Below are positions 51,601 to 59,109 of a stretch of 64,000 nt of DNA, piece by piece (position 1 is the stretch's first letter; every line of letters starts with the position of its first letter). The notes beneath the pieces were generated by a model, which was not told the origin of the DNA, searched no databases, and worked only from the letters and a program-made list of their open reading frames with translations. A program made the translations under genes and the position numbers. The stretch is from Mesostigma viride (taxonomy: Eukaryota > Streptophyta > Mesostigmatophyceae > Mesostigmatales > Mesostigmataceae). The DNA lies in NCBI GenBank assembly GCA_009746045.1, contig RPFO01000702.1, positions 1,424,357 through 1,488,356 on the forward strand, in the 5' to 3' direction.

Positions 51601-52044
51601 TACAAAACTCCCCTTGTAGCTTGTATATTTACCTTTTAGATGTATTGACGTAATTAATACCGGTGCAGCCGTATCCTCTAACATAAATTGTAACCGCTCC
51701 TCTGGATACTCCGGATCTAATGGTACATACGCCCCTCCAGCCTTCAAAATCCCCAATATTCCTATAATAAGCTCTAAAGAACGATCTAGACTAACTCCTA
51801 CTAACGTCTCAGCCCTTACTCCAAGACAACGAAGATAGTGTGCCATCTGATTAGATCGCTCATTTAACTCCTTATAAGTAAGACTTTCTTCTCCATATAC
51901 CACTGCTACATTATTAGGATTTTTAAATACCTGCTCCTCAAATAACTCTACAACCGTCTTATCTCTCGGATACTCCCTCTCCGTCGCGTTCCATTTCTCT
52001 AAAATGTTCATTAGATCAGGATTATATTTTTTTATATTACTCAT
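45604..52044 (-). CDS. NRPS1: initiating nonribosomal peptide synthetase, modules 1-2, with embedded methyltransferase
   Basis: 2146 aa. It begins directly with adenylation (A1, about 15-480), with no condensation or starter-C domain, so this is the loading enzyme. A class I SAM methyltransferase (about 505-905; VLEIGSGSG motif, FIGDVRDYRLLE) is inserted in the C-terminal part of A1, the usual place of NRPS N-methyltransferases. T1 follows (GGHSL, near 991), then LCL condensation (1051-1481), A2 (1495-2031) and T2 (near 2087). The tail EYEEYEYEF is acidic and aromatic, a likely docking motif for NRPS2. The A1 pocket DTESIGTIIK is similar to some Lys-type codes (weak). A2 is DIWHIGAISK (unassigned). 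The upstream GAGA before the ATG is only a weak ribosome site. No acyl-loading domain is seen, so a free, N-methylated first residue is predicted. Confidence 0.94.
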   Translation of the reverse strand: MSNIKKYNPDLMNILEKWNATEREYPRDKTVVELFEEQVFKNPNNVAVVYGEESLTYKELNERSNQMAHYLRCLGVRAETLVGVSLDRSLELIIGILGILKAGGAYVPLDPEYPEERLQFMLEDTAAPVLITSIHLKGKYTSYKGSFVIIDDEKTEEELGQESKENLEKIINGDNLVYVIYTSGSTGQPKGVMIEHQSLYNRIRTLLSSYKISSLDVVMQSSSYSFDTSIEEIYLPIITGASFYIVSQRHNVEEYINIIRNQHITIVSLVPSVLDILSTNFVLAKDTYPLHTIISGGEVLSKKLAQYIKNNLNLRLLNTYGPTETTIIATLFEVPKDLNLDSISIGQPISNTKIYILDENGHPVPIGAVGEIYIGGACLARGYLNRPELTAERFVENPFASEEDVIKRRNLRLYRTGDLGRYLSDGNIEFRGRIDDQVKIRGHRIELGEIESVLSNYPDIQQSIVLAKDYKNKSEELFNDKYLVAYYLRKHKSNVESNTVEFIEDWREVYQQDYSSTGQYGNQEYKNNFTGWISSYTGEQINNYEMLEWLESTIARILELDPKVVLEIGSGSGLILFNLLKHVKYYVGIDFSANVIDYTRNIVQKNLKDNQVSLYCAPADLVPYHKIPVYDTVVINSVVQYFPNLEYLTKVINQVIVNMGSSGTLFIGDVRDYRLLECFHYSVQKLKKVREVNLEEILYFARKEKELLISPEYFIYLKNTHYHISHVEIMPKIGKGFNELNCYRYDVIIHVNKNSKKDLLAIHENQFTDVNDLVQYVDVNSHKDYLYIKYKNSRIIDEYRAYESLKNSYYPSSIKKDHNLLNLDEISTYVQLLGYECKFYLDIKSPINLNIILFKMGLKLFSRASYYINYPIEGFIQNKSDNFSNNPSYMVQPNLKKNLVQELKKYLENNLPGFMVPKYYVELNQIWLTPNGKIDKKRLPDPDMEMGLVHQYIGPRDEVEAKLCEIWAEVLGLERVGIYDNFFEIGGHSLLATRVVSRIRSEYKIQLAIKDLFQASTIEQIGRVVKKIKQSSEIKFSIIKLLPKERSKRVPLSYAQQRLWFLDQLFPNQSIYNNPVAFKLVGNFNRDAFEKAIRYLVDRHEVLRTRIGLYESEGYQDILPATDFKIEFEDIEKISEINCRQYVQAAIEAESEHRFELDKEWLFRVRVIRESKDLHVVLIMMHHIISDGWSFDIFFRELTQAYESYCRGDQVRLDPLEIQYADYAIWQREWLRGERLEAQLAYWKEQLKGAPEGIDLPIDYERPKELTYSGGVYTIEISRELLKKIKVLGESEGATLFMTLLSVLNIVLYKNSGQRDLVIGSPIANRNYHEIEGLIGFFVNMLALRTEIDPRENFRKLLRRVKEKTLGAYEHQDVPFEQLVDHLNVQRNLNRNPLFQVSFVLENIGRNNLDLKDLAVKRININSHVVKFDLSIFAYESGNSLFIEINYLKDIFTEETVKRMALQISRVLEVVVSEPEKVILEYEVMSEEESDKVLIEWNATEREYPRDKTVVELFEEQVFKNPNNVAVVYGEESLTYKELNERSNQMAHYLRCLGVRAETLVGVSLDRSLELIIGILGILKAGGAYVPLDPEYPEERLQFMLEDTAAPVLITSIHLKGKYTSYKGSFVIIDDEKTEEELGQESKENLEKIINGDNLVYVIYTSGSTGQPKGVMNSHNGFMNRMYWTLDHYETSNRDSLLYIASMSFDISVWEVLHPLAAGAKLVIIKNHKDMDDIINTIEFNRISMVHFVPSLLSLFLETKGISRLKSLRCVITGGEKLYTEVRKKFKEIFSDTRLYLAYGPTEVSISVTHWECNNNEYKDITPIGCPISNTKIYILDENRCLVPVGAVGEIYIGGIGLARGYLNRPELTAERFIGNPFANEEDITKGENLRLYRTGDLGRYLSDGNIEFRGRIDDQVKIRGYRIELGEIESALNGCGVVQGSVVVARSMGVGADNRVGSDKRLIGYIVPSSTLRGKLVTQESFKSSTGEEIGILGGEGYIDIVREVKEEIGKRLPEYMVPAHIVFIEKLPLTLNGKVDKKGLPDPDVEMGLVHQYMGPRDEVEAKLCKIWAEVLGLERVGIHDNFFEIGGHSLLVIQVQSRIYKVFGTKLPVRELFGNSVIITLASIIKFIINKDNLEYEEYEYEF
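47587..48895 (-). repeat. LCL condensation cassette, copy in NRPS1 (C2)
   Basis: It has the same replaced patch as C3, at about 47712-47853. It also has two small substitutions near its N-terminal end (YNNPVAF instead of YNIPMAF). Confidence 0.85.
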
Positions 52045-52386
52045 AATGTTTCTCTGTAAGTTTAGAATTGGCGCATATTTCTAATTATTTTAAGTAAAAA
52101 GAATTTACCTTTTAAAACGTAACCTATACACAACTATATAAGAGAAGCCTTATTACTCTATCTCACAAACAATCAGACCAGCCCCATATTAGTTAAAGAT
52201 CTTCTTATATACTGGCAAATTATTTAAATCTGTGATAAGTAAGAGCTTAGCCTTAATAAAGCTTACTATCTTAGAATATACGTTTAAGTTAAAGCTTTCC
52301 TTTCTAATAAAGCTAACTCTAAGTATCTTCATAGATTTTATTCTAAAAATTTTTTATCACTTTTATCACATACAACATTTTATTTC
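52045..52386. other. Intergenic region upstream of the NRPS genes
   Basis: These 342 bases are AT-rich and lie between the small ORF at 52387-52842 and NRPS1. I see no convincing -35/-10 pair or operator on the minus strand. Two short near-repeats (taataaagct at about 52253 and 52298) are present. This is the obvious place for the NRPS promoter, but the sequence alone does not show one. Confidence 0.3.
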
Positions 52387-52842
52387 TTAAGACTTTAGAT
52401 CAAAAAAGAACAACTCTTTATTTTCTTTTTGACACTTAAACAAGTCAATTATCTGATCTAACAACTGTGCAATACATTGCACCTTGGACAAAGTGCACAG
52501 AAATTCATTATAAAACAAAAGTTTTAAGATCAGCTTGTGACCTTGAAGGAGATTCAGTGTTACAATAAATGGACTACAGTCTGAATTGTCACTAAGAATA
52601 TTGATATCTGTCTGTCTAACAGTATCGTAATGTCGTCGATAACTTAAATCATATGCTAAATCTACAAGGACTTTTAAGTCTTCAGTGAAGCTAGTATACC
52701 ATTCCTCTAAAGAATTATCTACATCTTGGTAAATAAGTTCCAAGAAATTTTTTACTTTCTCTAACCTTTGTTCTTTTAAGTCAACAAGTGAGTTTCTTAT
52801 AAATTCAGGTTTTCTAATCGCTTGAAGGTAAATTTGAGACAC
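52387..52842 (-). CDS. Unrecognised 151-aa protein upstream of the NRPS genes
   Basis: The frame is open from a GTG at 52842 (MSQIYLQAIRKPEF). The protein looks mostly helical, with charged segments at about 20-60 and a hydrophobic, Leu-rich stretch at about 95-130, and it ends FFFDLKS. I do not recognise a family or motif. There is no clear ribosome site before the GTG. It lies on the same strand as the cluster, 342 bases before NRPS1, among IS relics, so it may be a real small gene or the remains of a larger one. Confidence 0.4.
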   Translation of the reverse strand: MSQIYLQAIRKPEFIRNSLVDLKEQRLEKVKNFLELIYQDVDNSLEEWYTSFTEDLKVLVDLAYDLSYRRHYDTVRQTDINILSDNSDCSPFIVTLNLLQGHKLILKLLFYNEFLCTLSKVQCIAQLLDQIIDLFKCQKENKELFFFDLKS

Positions 52843-53399
52843 TTTGATGTATAATTTAATAATTTGAATAGATTTACTCGATAGAACTAAAACTGTTGTT
52901 AGCAGAAAATAAGGGCAGGTGTAATAGTTCCATACTAAAGGCTCTGTATAGGCTTCGACTTCAAATAAGCATTAACATTGAAATATTCCTAGCACATACA
53001 TTTACCAATGTAATCCTAAAAAATCATATCTCAAACAACTTGTCAAATTAAATATTATGCAGCACTCCATTGTTCCATTTAAGTGTTGGTAGAATAAAAC
53101 ATATAAAACGATATTGACAACTTATTTATTTAGAATAATAATCGTTATTAATAATATAAGCTATGGCCCTGATTTATAATTAATTTTAACTATAGGCCTT
53201 ATGTTCAAACTAGTAAGGTCGCATTTTAATGAAGTTGAGAACTCAAAATACAAAGGAAACGAAGTAAAACCAGTAACAATTCTATCTTCGGTGAGGTTAA
53301 ATCTAAAATATTAAAAATAATAAAAAACTATGATAATTTACTGTTGAGTATATAATACAGATAATAGAGAGATTTTGTAGTTAGCAACATTGAGTATCA
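52843..53399. other. Gene-free stretch between the 151-aa ORF and IS relics
   Basis: AT-rich sequence with stops in all frames. The only structure seen is a 15-base palindrome (TAATAA-TCG-TTATTA, 53136-53150), which may be chance at this base composition. Confidence 0.4.
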
Positions 53400-53675
53400 G
53401 CTAGAAGCAACCGGTTATTATCACGAATTAATGTTTTTATGCGTTCCCAAGTTTGTTAATATAAACTGATTTCCACATTGACTCTCCTTTTATTCATTTC
53501 AAGCCAGGCAAATACAACAAGGCATATATAGTTTCTTTAAATCCGATCCGTATGTGCCTGACAGCATTCAATACCATAAGTCTGCTTTATAGTTCCTAGT
53601 AATAAACCTCTTATAGACTAGCCTGCCTCAATAATTTCTCTTACTTGATCATGTGTGGGTTTCTGCATATTTAGT
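53400..53675 (-). pseudogene. Degraded DDE transposase C-terminal relic
   Basis: Minus-strand frames give short pieces (IKQTYGIECCQAHTDR, then VVFAWLEMNKRRVN and WERIKTLIRDN), separated by stops. They look like the C-terminal part of a DDE transposase in which a conserved Glu-Cys-Cys-Gln segment is followed by an Asn/Arg-rich helix. I cannot name the IS family. Confidence 0.4.
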
Positions 53676-53831
53676 TACTATATAACCAATGCGACCATTT
53701 TTTTTTACAAACTTAAATACTATAACCCAAACGGATCTACATAGGTAAATTTTTAACCCTTCATCAGGTGAGTATTCTGCACATGGAAGCAATAGAAAAT
53801 GCATTACTATATTTTTTTATCTATACGTACT

Positions 53832-53990
53832 TTACCGCGACTCTTTTGCAAAGTACACCGTTGCTTTTTTTAATATATCCCACTCCTGTGTAACTCTGGC
53901 TAGTTCCTTTTTCTTCATCATAGGCGCGGTTATCGTTATGGATTTTAGAACCATTAACATTAGGGGGCTTTTGAATATTGATTTGTATTC
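53832..53990 (-). pseudogene. IS3-family OrfA relic
   Basis: The minus strand encodes KKKELARVTQEWDILKKATVY and then FAKESR. This is the characteristic end of IS3-family OrfA (consensus ERDILKKA.aYFAkes). Upstream pieces of OrfA are out of frame and no OrfB is recognisable next to it. It is a short remnant of a plain DNA transposon. Confidence 0.7.
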
Positions 53991-54099
53991 CAGAAAAGTT
54001 GTTGGTTGGTCAATGAGTAACAGAATGGAGGCTAAACTGGTGAATATCCTTGCTAATGGCAATCTGGCAACACAAGCCTCTTAAGTGTCAGTGCTAAGA

Positions 54100-55254
54100 T
54101 AAAAGGTTCTTTTACCTCAAAAAATGCTTTGTTTAAGCTGGTTTTCTGTGCTATAAGAAGGGTATCGGAGAAGTGGAATCAGCCAATCCAAAATTGGGCA
54201 TTGACTGTTTCCCAGCTGGATATTTTCTTTCCTGATAGGCTAAATTTTAGGAGGTAGAAATCTTGCTTGACACACTTTAATTAAAACTCTCGAGGAGACT
54301 AAGAATATATAATATTTGGATATATTGAAGTGTTTTATAAACGCGTTAGGATTCATGCGGCTAAAATATTGCTTCCTACTCCATTTACTCATATCTAATC
54401 CCACTTCAGATATTATCGTTTGTAGAGCCCACTGAACCCATGGATTGTGGTAAAATCTACTCCGGCTAGGTTATATAGTGATTGTTCCAAATCAAATTTA
54501 GGGAATTTTTATTTTTGTGCTGTCTTTTACTATTTATTAAATCACTATCTACAAGTTGATCAAACTCTTTATAGCACTCTATTGCCTCGTCACACTCACT
54601 AATTTATTTTAGGTAAAATTCATAAATCTCCAATTTTTGTTTTAATATTACAGCTGTTCTTTGCGATAATTTCCCTCTAGTGCTTTTATACGGTAATTAT
54701 AGCTTTGATTATATTCATTCTGGTTACACCTATTAATTAATCACATACTGTAGTTGAATATTCAGTTCGTTTAGGACTTTCTGCATAAGGTTTATATAGC
54801 ATCCTAGCACTTTTTGTTAATCTTCTGTTGCTTTGTCTGGTAAGAGCTCGTAATTCACATATTTGATCTTTAGTGCAGAATGAGCCACTGAGCAACCCAC
54901 AGCTATGTAGTCATTGTAACCACTAACAATTCTTGATGTCCGTCTTGTGTCCAGGCAGATTTTTTACGTGCCTTGCATTAACTAATATAATTTTAAAACC
55001 ATCGATCTCTAAAATCTTGAATACTAGAATCCAATATACCCCTATTGATCCCAGAGCTATTGTTTTAACACTGCATTGCTTTAACCAAGTTGCTATTTTT
55101 CTCAGATCACTTGTGTAAAAGCTGTAAATTTTCAAAAGTTCTTATCATCCCTATCAGCTGGCACACAAACATAATGTTCTCTTGAACCCATATTAACACC
55201 CACTGCATCAGAGTTGATTACAGATAATTTTTGCTTATTATTTTTATTTCTCAT
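54100..55254 (-). pseudogene. IS110-family transposase, decayed
   Basis: The N-terminus starts at an ATG at 55254 and shows VGVNMGSREHYVCVPADRD, the usual IS110 DEDD start. Next come LRKIATWLKQCSVKTIAL and LVNARHVKNLPGHKTDIK (54923-55135). Then come LLSGSFCTKDQICELRAL, GVTRMNIIKAI, and SEVGLDMSKW near 54390. The pieces lie in different frames with several stops, so the gene is dead. The order and spacing match a full-length IS110 transposase of about 350-400 aa. Confidence 0.75.
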
Positions 55255-55439
55255 CTCAATCTCTTACGTTAGCAGTTAGACCGAGCTAATTTTAAGTTAG
55301 AGTATTGAATACAAAAGTAACCTCCTAAACCAGGTCTTGTACGATATAAAAACATAAGCCATCAATGACGTTATCAAAAACTCCAAAACCATATTAAAGA
55401 CCGTTCCCATTACTAATAAGGTCAAATTTGGATTGGAAC

Positions 55440-55640
55440 TCACCCACGTTTAGCATTTTAACTTGTTACTCTTTCTTTTTGTCACTTACTTTTCTGGTTA
55501 AATAACCCTCTGATTTATATCTTTTATACCAATTCCTAAGGCTATATCAAATTTTATTGATGTGCTATTACATCTATTACCTCTATATTACTACTTTTTC
55601 GTCGTGAATCCTCCTATTATTCTTCGCTTTAGTACTTCAC
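55440..55640 (-). pseudogene. Possible IS630-like transposase N-terminal relic
   Basis: Minus-strand fragments EVLKRRIIGGFTTKK and WYKRYKSEGYLTRKV resemble the helix-turn-helix part of IS630-type OrfA proteins. They are short, in different frames and broken by stops. The rest of 55255-55710 shows nothing else I can support. Confidence 0.3.
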
Positions 55641-55710
55641 CCATATAGATCCTAGCAGAAACAGGACTATAAGAGCTGCTTGACTACAAAGTAGGAATTT
55701 AAACCTAAAT

Positions 55711-57363
55711 TTAGAGAAGGAACTCCTTCTTAGCAAATAAAAGTTCTGAGTATACCCCTTGGAGTTTGCATGTATCAATAAATTTTTTGACAGATTCCAT
55801 TTGTGGTGTAGCACCACCTTGATAATCAAGAGCCATTAAATGATTGAGCCAAGGTTCTAGACCCATAGCATAAATATAAACCTCTCTAGAACCAGAAATT
55901 TTTAGCAAACTTAATGCCTTTATATAATCTGAACATGATAACCTTCTTGTTTGATCTTGAGCATTAGAAATAGGTATTGTAATAAGCCCACCATATTGAA
56001 AAGTAAGTGGGCCACCTACATGTTCCATACCTATAAATAGATATTCAAAGCTTCCTAAAATTTTAAAGGTACACTTGTATATTTCTGGTTCAATATTTCG
56101 AGAATCTGCTAGAAAAAGTATTTTTTTTCCCTTTGCGATAACCCCATAACCTAGCTTAGAATGAACCTCTAAATCGCAATGCTCTCCTAAGAAAGGTATA
56201 CCTATAATCTCACAATCTTCAAATACTATAGATTCAAACTCCTCCAAGGATAAGCAGTTAAAAAAACCTGTCTTTTTAAGCAATAATTTTATTGAAGGAT
56301 CAGAGATTATACCTTGCCGATCTTTAGGAATAACAAAATTTCTAACTTTATGTCTAATTTGTAAAACTGTTTCGAAAACTATATGATCTTCATGAGCATG
56401 GGTAAAAAGAACAAAATCTATAGAGTCTGGTAAATCAAAAAAAGTATAACGATCTAATCCTGATGAATACTGATAACTAATTAAAGGATCTATTAATATG
56501 GAAACCTTTGCTGTTTCGATTAACACGCAAGCATGCCCAAAATACCTGATACGTACTTTTTCACCACTATATTTACGATTACTAGGAAAAGAAGTTGGAT
56601 ATTCATCAAAAAACTGCCCTAATAAGTATTCTAAATTTTTATCTTCCTGAAAAAGCTCAGATATGGTATCTATACAAATAGGATTTATTCTAGAAACAAT
56701 TAATTTATCAATAAAACTATCATTAAAAGGTTTATGTATCTCTATTTTATTTTTACTGCTAATGTAGGGTGTACTTAAAGCGAAGGGCCTAAAATCTTGA
56801 TTAATTATACTTAAAAAAATTGACTGGGCATCTGAATTATAATATCTATTGTAAAGTAATTGCTCTATAATTCGATAACGTGGTAAATTATTAACATCAT
56901 AAAACAATTCTACTGTTCCTTTAAGTTTTTCTGGAATTTTTTGATAAAGATGCTCTAAAGACTCCCCTCTTGCTTCTTGTAGTATTAAGTCATTTAAAAT
57001 TTTAAGTGCATCTGCTAATTCGATGAGCTCTATAGCTTCCTTTTTTATTTTTGTGTAAACTTCTTCAATTGAGTTCTTTTCCTCAGGATTAACGTTAATG
57101 AATGGAGCGCCTATCAAACTTGGATCAGTAGAAGCCTCAAAATGCAAGACAGGATCTTCAAGGTAAGATTCTAATATTTTTAAATACCGGTTTTTTATAT
57201 TCAGAGCACATGTCGCTGGCGGTATTAGCTGCGGCCACGCGGGCCAATTAAAGACAGAAGGCTCAAATTTTATATTGGATTTTAAATAGTATTTTTTCAT
57301 AAATTTACTTATCAAATTATGATAGATAATAGCATAATGATAATATGTTTCTATTTTTGACAC
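55711..57363 (-). CDS. CmlA-like diiron beta-hydroxylase of carrier-bound amino acids
   Basis: Up to 550 aa. The C-terminal half is a metallo-beta-lactamase fold with HAHEDH (about 320-325), a Glu in FLGEHCDL (about 392) and an Asp in FLADSRN (about 418). In CmlA from chloramphenicol biosynthesis the diiron ligands, as I recall them, are an HxHxDH set at 305-310, E377 and D403. The spacing here matches with a constant shift of 15 residues, including the Glu that separates CmlA-type oxygenases from hydrolases. The N-terminal half (FNWPAWPQLIPP and on) fits the CmlA dimerisation domain. The frame opens with GTG at 57363; the ATG at 57300 (MKKYYLKSN) is an equally good start. The likely role is beta-hydroxylation of an aminoacyl group on one of the NRPS carrier domains; which residue is unknown. 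A plain MBL hydrolase is the less likely alternative. Confidence 0.8.
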   Translation of the reverse strand: MSKIETYYHYAIIYHNLISKFMKKYYLKSNIKFEPSVFNWPAWPQLIPPATCALNIKNRYLKILESYLEDPVLHFEASTDPSLIGAPFINVNPEEKNSIEEVYTKIKKEAIELIELADALKILNDLILQEARGESLEHLYQKIPEKLKGTVELFYDVNNLPRYRIIEQLLYNRYYNSDAQSIFLSIINQDFRPFALSTPYISSKNKIEIHKPFNDSFIDKLIVSRINPICIDTISELFQEDKNLEYLLGQFFDEYPTSFPSNRKYSGEKVRIRYFGHACVLIETAKVSILIDPLISYQYSSGLDRYTFFDLPDSIDFVLFTHAHEDHIVFETVLQIRHKVRNFVIPKDRQGIISDPSIKLLLKKTGFFNCLSLEEFESIVFEDCEIIGIPFLGEHCDLEVHSKLGYGVIAKGKKILFLADSRNIEPEIYKCTFKILGSFEYLFIGMEHVGGPLTFQYGGLITIPISNAQDQTRRLSCSDYIKALSLLKISGSREVYIYAMGLEPWLNHLMALDYQGGATPQMESVKKFIDTCKLQGVYSELLFAKKEFLL

Positions 57364-58038
57364 AACAATAAATTTTATTATTTTGTTTTAGATATAGAAA
57401 TGCCTGAAAAGCTAGAAGATCTAGTCTAGAATTACTCAGGGCAAATTTCAATTTTACAAGAAATATAATATATCTTTCCATAAAAACAATCCGAATTAAT
57501 GACTCCAGGTATTTGCCATAAATGCGATTTAAGAGTAATAAAGAATAAGTTGCATATAAATTATAAGTTATAAATTCCTGTTGTCATTTTTCAAAATTGA
57601 GTTCAGCATAGTGTAATAAAAATCGTATAAATTCGTTTTAAAATTACCAAAGTGAAGTACAATTTTATCATAGACAAGTTCAATATATTATGATCTCGTT
57701 CAATATATATAAAAAGTCAGATAAATATGAATGGCATTTCTAGAATTAGCGAAGAAACATGGATTATAAGGGAAAAAGATGCAGAAATTATAGCTCTTCT
57801 TACTCAAAACAAAATTTATTCCGGAAAATAGTTCAGATTCCTTTACGCTTATTTTCCTGAATATTTTTCACTCAAATTTATCTTGAGTTTATTTGTTATA
57901 TTTTAAAATTCTAGTTTTTAACGTTGGACTTGATAGAATCATAGCAAGTCGGCTTTCAACCATAGTATATGGTTGTCAGCAAGATTTACTATATTAATTG
58001 CAGATAGTAATTAGTAAACCCATAGAAAATAATATATT
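57364..58038. other. Gene-free stretch between the hydroxylase and DUF1015 genes
   Basis: About 675 AT-rich bases with no supported gene. A 34-codon plus-strand ORF at 57728-57832 has a helical stretch (EKDAEIIALLTQNK) reminiscent of transposase N-termini, but it is too short to call. A perfect hairpin, CAACCATA-GTA-TATGGTTG, lies at 57957-57975. Confidence 0.4.
57957..57975. terminator. Small perfect hairpin downstream of the DUF1015 gene
   Basis: An 8-bp stem (CAACCATA / TATGGTTG) with a 3-base loop lies 64 bases after the DUF1015 stop. No T-run follows on the minus strand, so it is a weak candidate for a transcription end or mRNA-stabilising hairpin. Confidence 0.25.
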
Positions 58039-59107
58039 TTACACTGTCCAATTTTTTAAGTCATGTAATGAAAAAAAAACAAGTCCTTCTGGTAATTTAG
58101 GATAAAACAGAGTAGAATGAGGAGGAGAAATAAAATACTTAATATCATCTTTTAGTACATACGCAGGAATAAAAACAGCCACTTCTTTAGAGGTATTTAT
58201 TAACTTATCCTTGCTTGACTTATAATCCATGTTATAGAAATTCAATTTTCTATTGAAATAATTTATCTCATTATTAAGTAACTCAAGAACTTGTAGTCTT
58301 AGGAAAAACATTTCCGATCCTTCTACTACATATATAGTATCATCAATTTTTATATATCTTATCAGATATATTAATTGTTTCCATACAATTAAGCTTCTTT
58401 ATACTAAAGTTTTTATTTAAACTAGAAAGTAATCTAGTTTTTATTTCATCACTTGTATTAATATATTCTCTTAATATATTTGCAGATTTTATATTACTTT
58501 CAGGTACTAAAAATACCAAACCATATGCATTTATATCAATCTTACTAAGAGAAGCTATCCTATGATGTCCATCTGCAATCAAAAACTTAAGTATCTTATT
58601 ATACAACTTTTGATATTCTAAAGTATCTTCTAATTCCCATAAATCGTATTTATATTCTTGAGCTGTGATTGAAAAAAACTTTTCCTGTTTTGAGATTATA
58701 TTATTTAGAGCTAAATTTATTTGTTCCATATCCTTATGAACCAGGATTATAGGACTAGTTTGTAATTTATGTTTTTTAAAATATTGTATATACTGATCCC
58801 TTTTATAGTCAACACACCTCTCATGTTCAAAAATTATTTTTCCTATATTACTTACTTTAATTAGGGCAAGTAACCCTGTAGTAGAAATTCCTGGAGCATT
58901 AATATTGCAACAATAAAACCCTTTTCTTTTCTGTTGTACCAAATAATTCTTCTGCACCATACTAAGGATATGTTTTATTCCACAATCACGTTTAAAATTG
59001 TTTTTTACAATATCCTGTTTAAGGTGTAAGAAATTATTTTTAATTTCATATTCATAGGGGGATTTTGCACCTGGTACAATTGCCCTAAATGGATAGATAT
59101 TATACAT
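58039..59107 (-). pseudogene. DUF1015 family protein, split by one frame change
   Basis: The first part (58343-59107, 254 aa) starts YPFRAIVPGAKS and has the family's HE..R...SPIILVHKD region and the ADGHHRIASL motif (about 180). The second part (58039-58340) continues with IDDTIYVVEGSEMFF and ends in the typical DUF1015 C-terminus (PPHSTLFYPKLPEGLVFF). The frame is lost at a run of five A near 58340; one base fewer restores it. ADGHHR resembles the DGxHR motif of ParB/Srx-fold free-serine kinases such as SbnI, which makes O-phosphoserine for SbnA. A similar role here is inference from motif and context. The start lies 2 bases after the sbnB stop. It may be inactive, read by slippage, or a sequencing error. 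Confidence 0.75.
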
Positions 59108-59109
59108 TT

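Noticed and set aside
3982-52044. Polyketide synthase modules or a siderophore hydroxamate/catechol system
   Set aside because: No ketosynthase, acyltransferase, isochorismate or N-hydroxylase genes or domains are present. sbnAB alone does not make the product a siderophore.
53114-53142. TTGACA with an AT-rich segment downstream, a possible plus-strand promoter
   Set aside because: There is no good -10 at normal spacing, and no plus-strand gene follows.
53136-53150. TAATAA-TCG-TTATTA palindrome, a possible Fur- or iron-type operator
   Set aside because: It is expected by chance in such AT-rich DNA. It is about 300 bases from the nearest start and has no good promoter on the strand of the genes.
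53961-54062. Upstream part of the 76-codon minus-strand ORF as a new small gene
   Set aside because: Only its C-terminal half is recognisable, as an IS3 OrfA end. The rest is out-of-frame relic.
57728-57832. 34-codon plus-strand ORF (MNGISRISEETWIIREKDAE and onwards)
   Set aside because: Too short, without a ribosome site, on the strand opposite to the cluster and in an IS-relic-rich zone. At best a transposase fragment.
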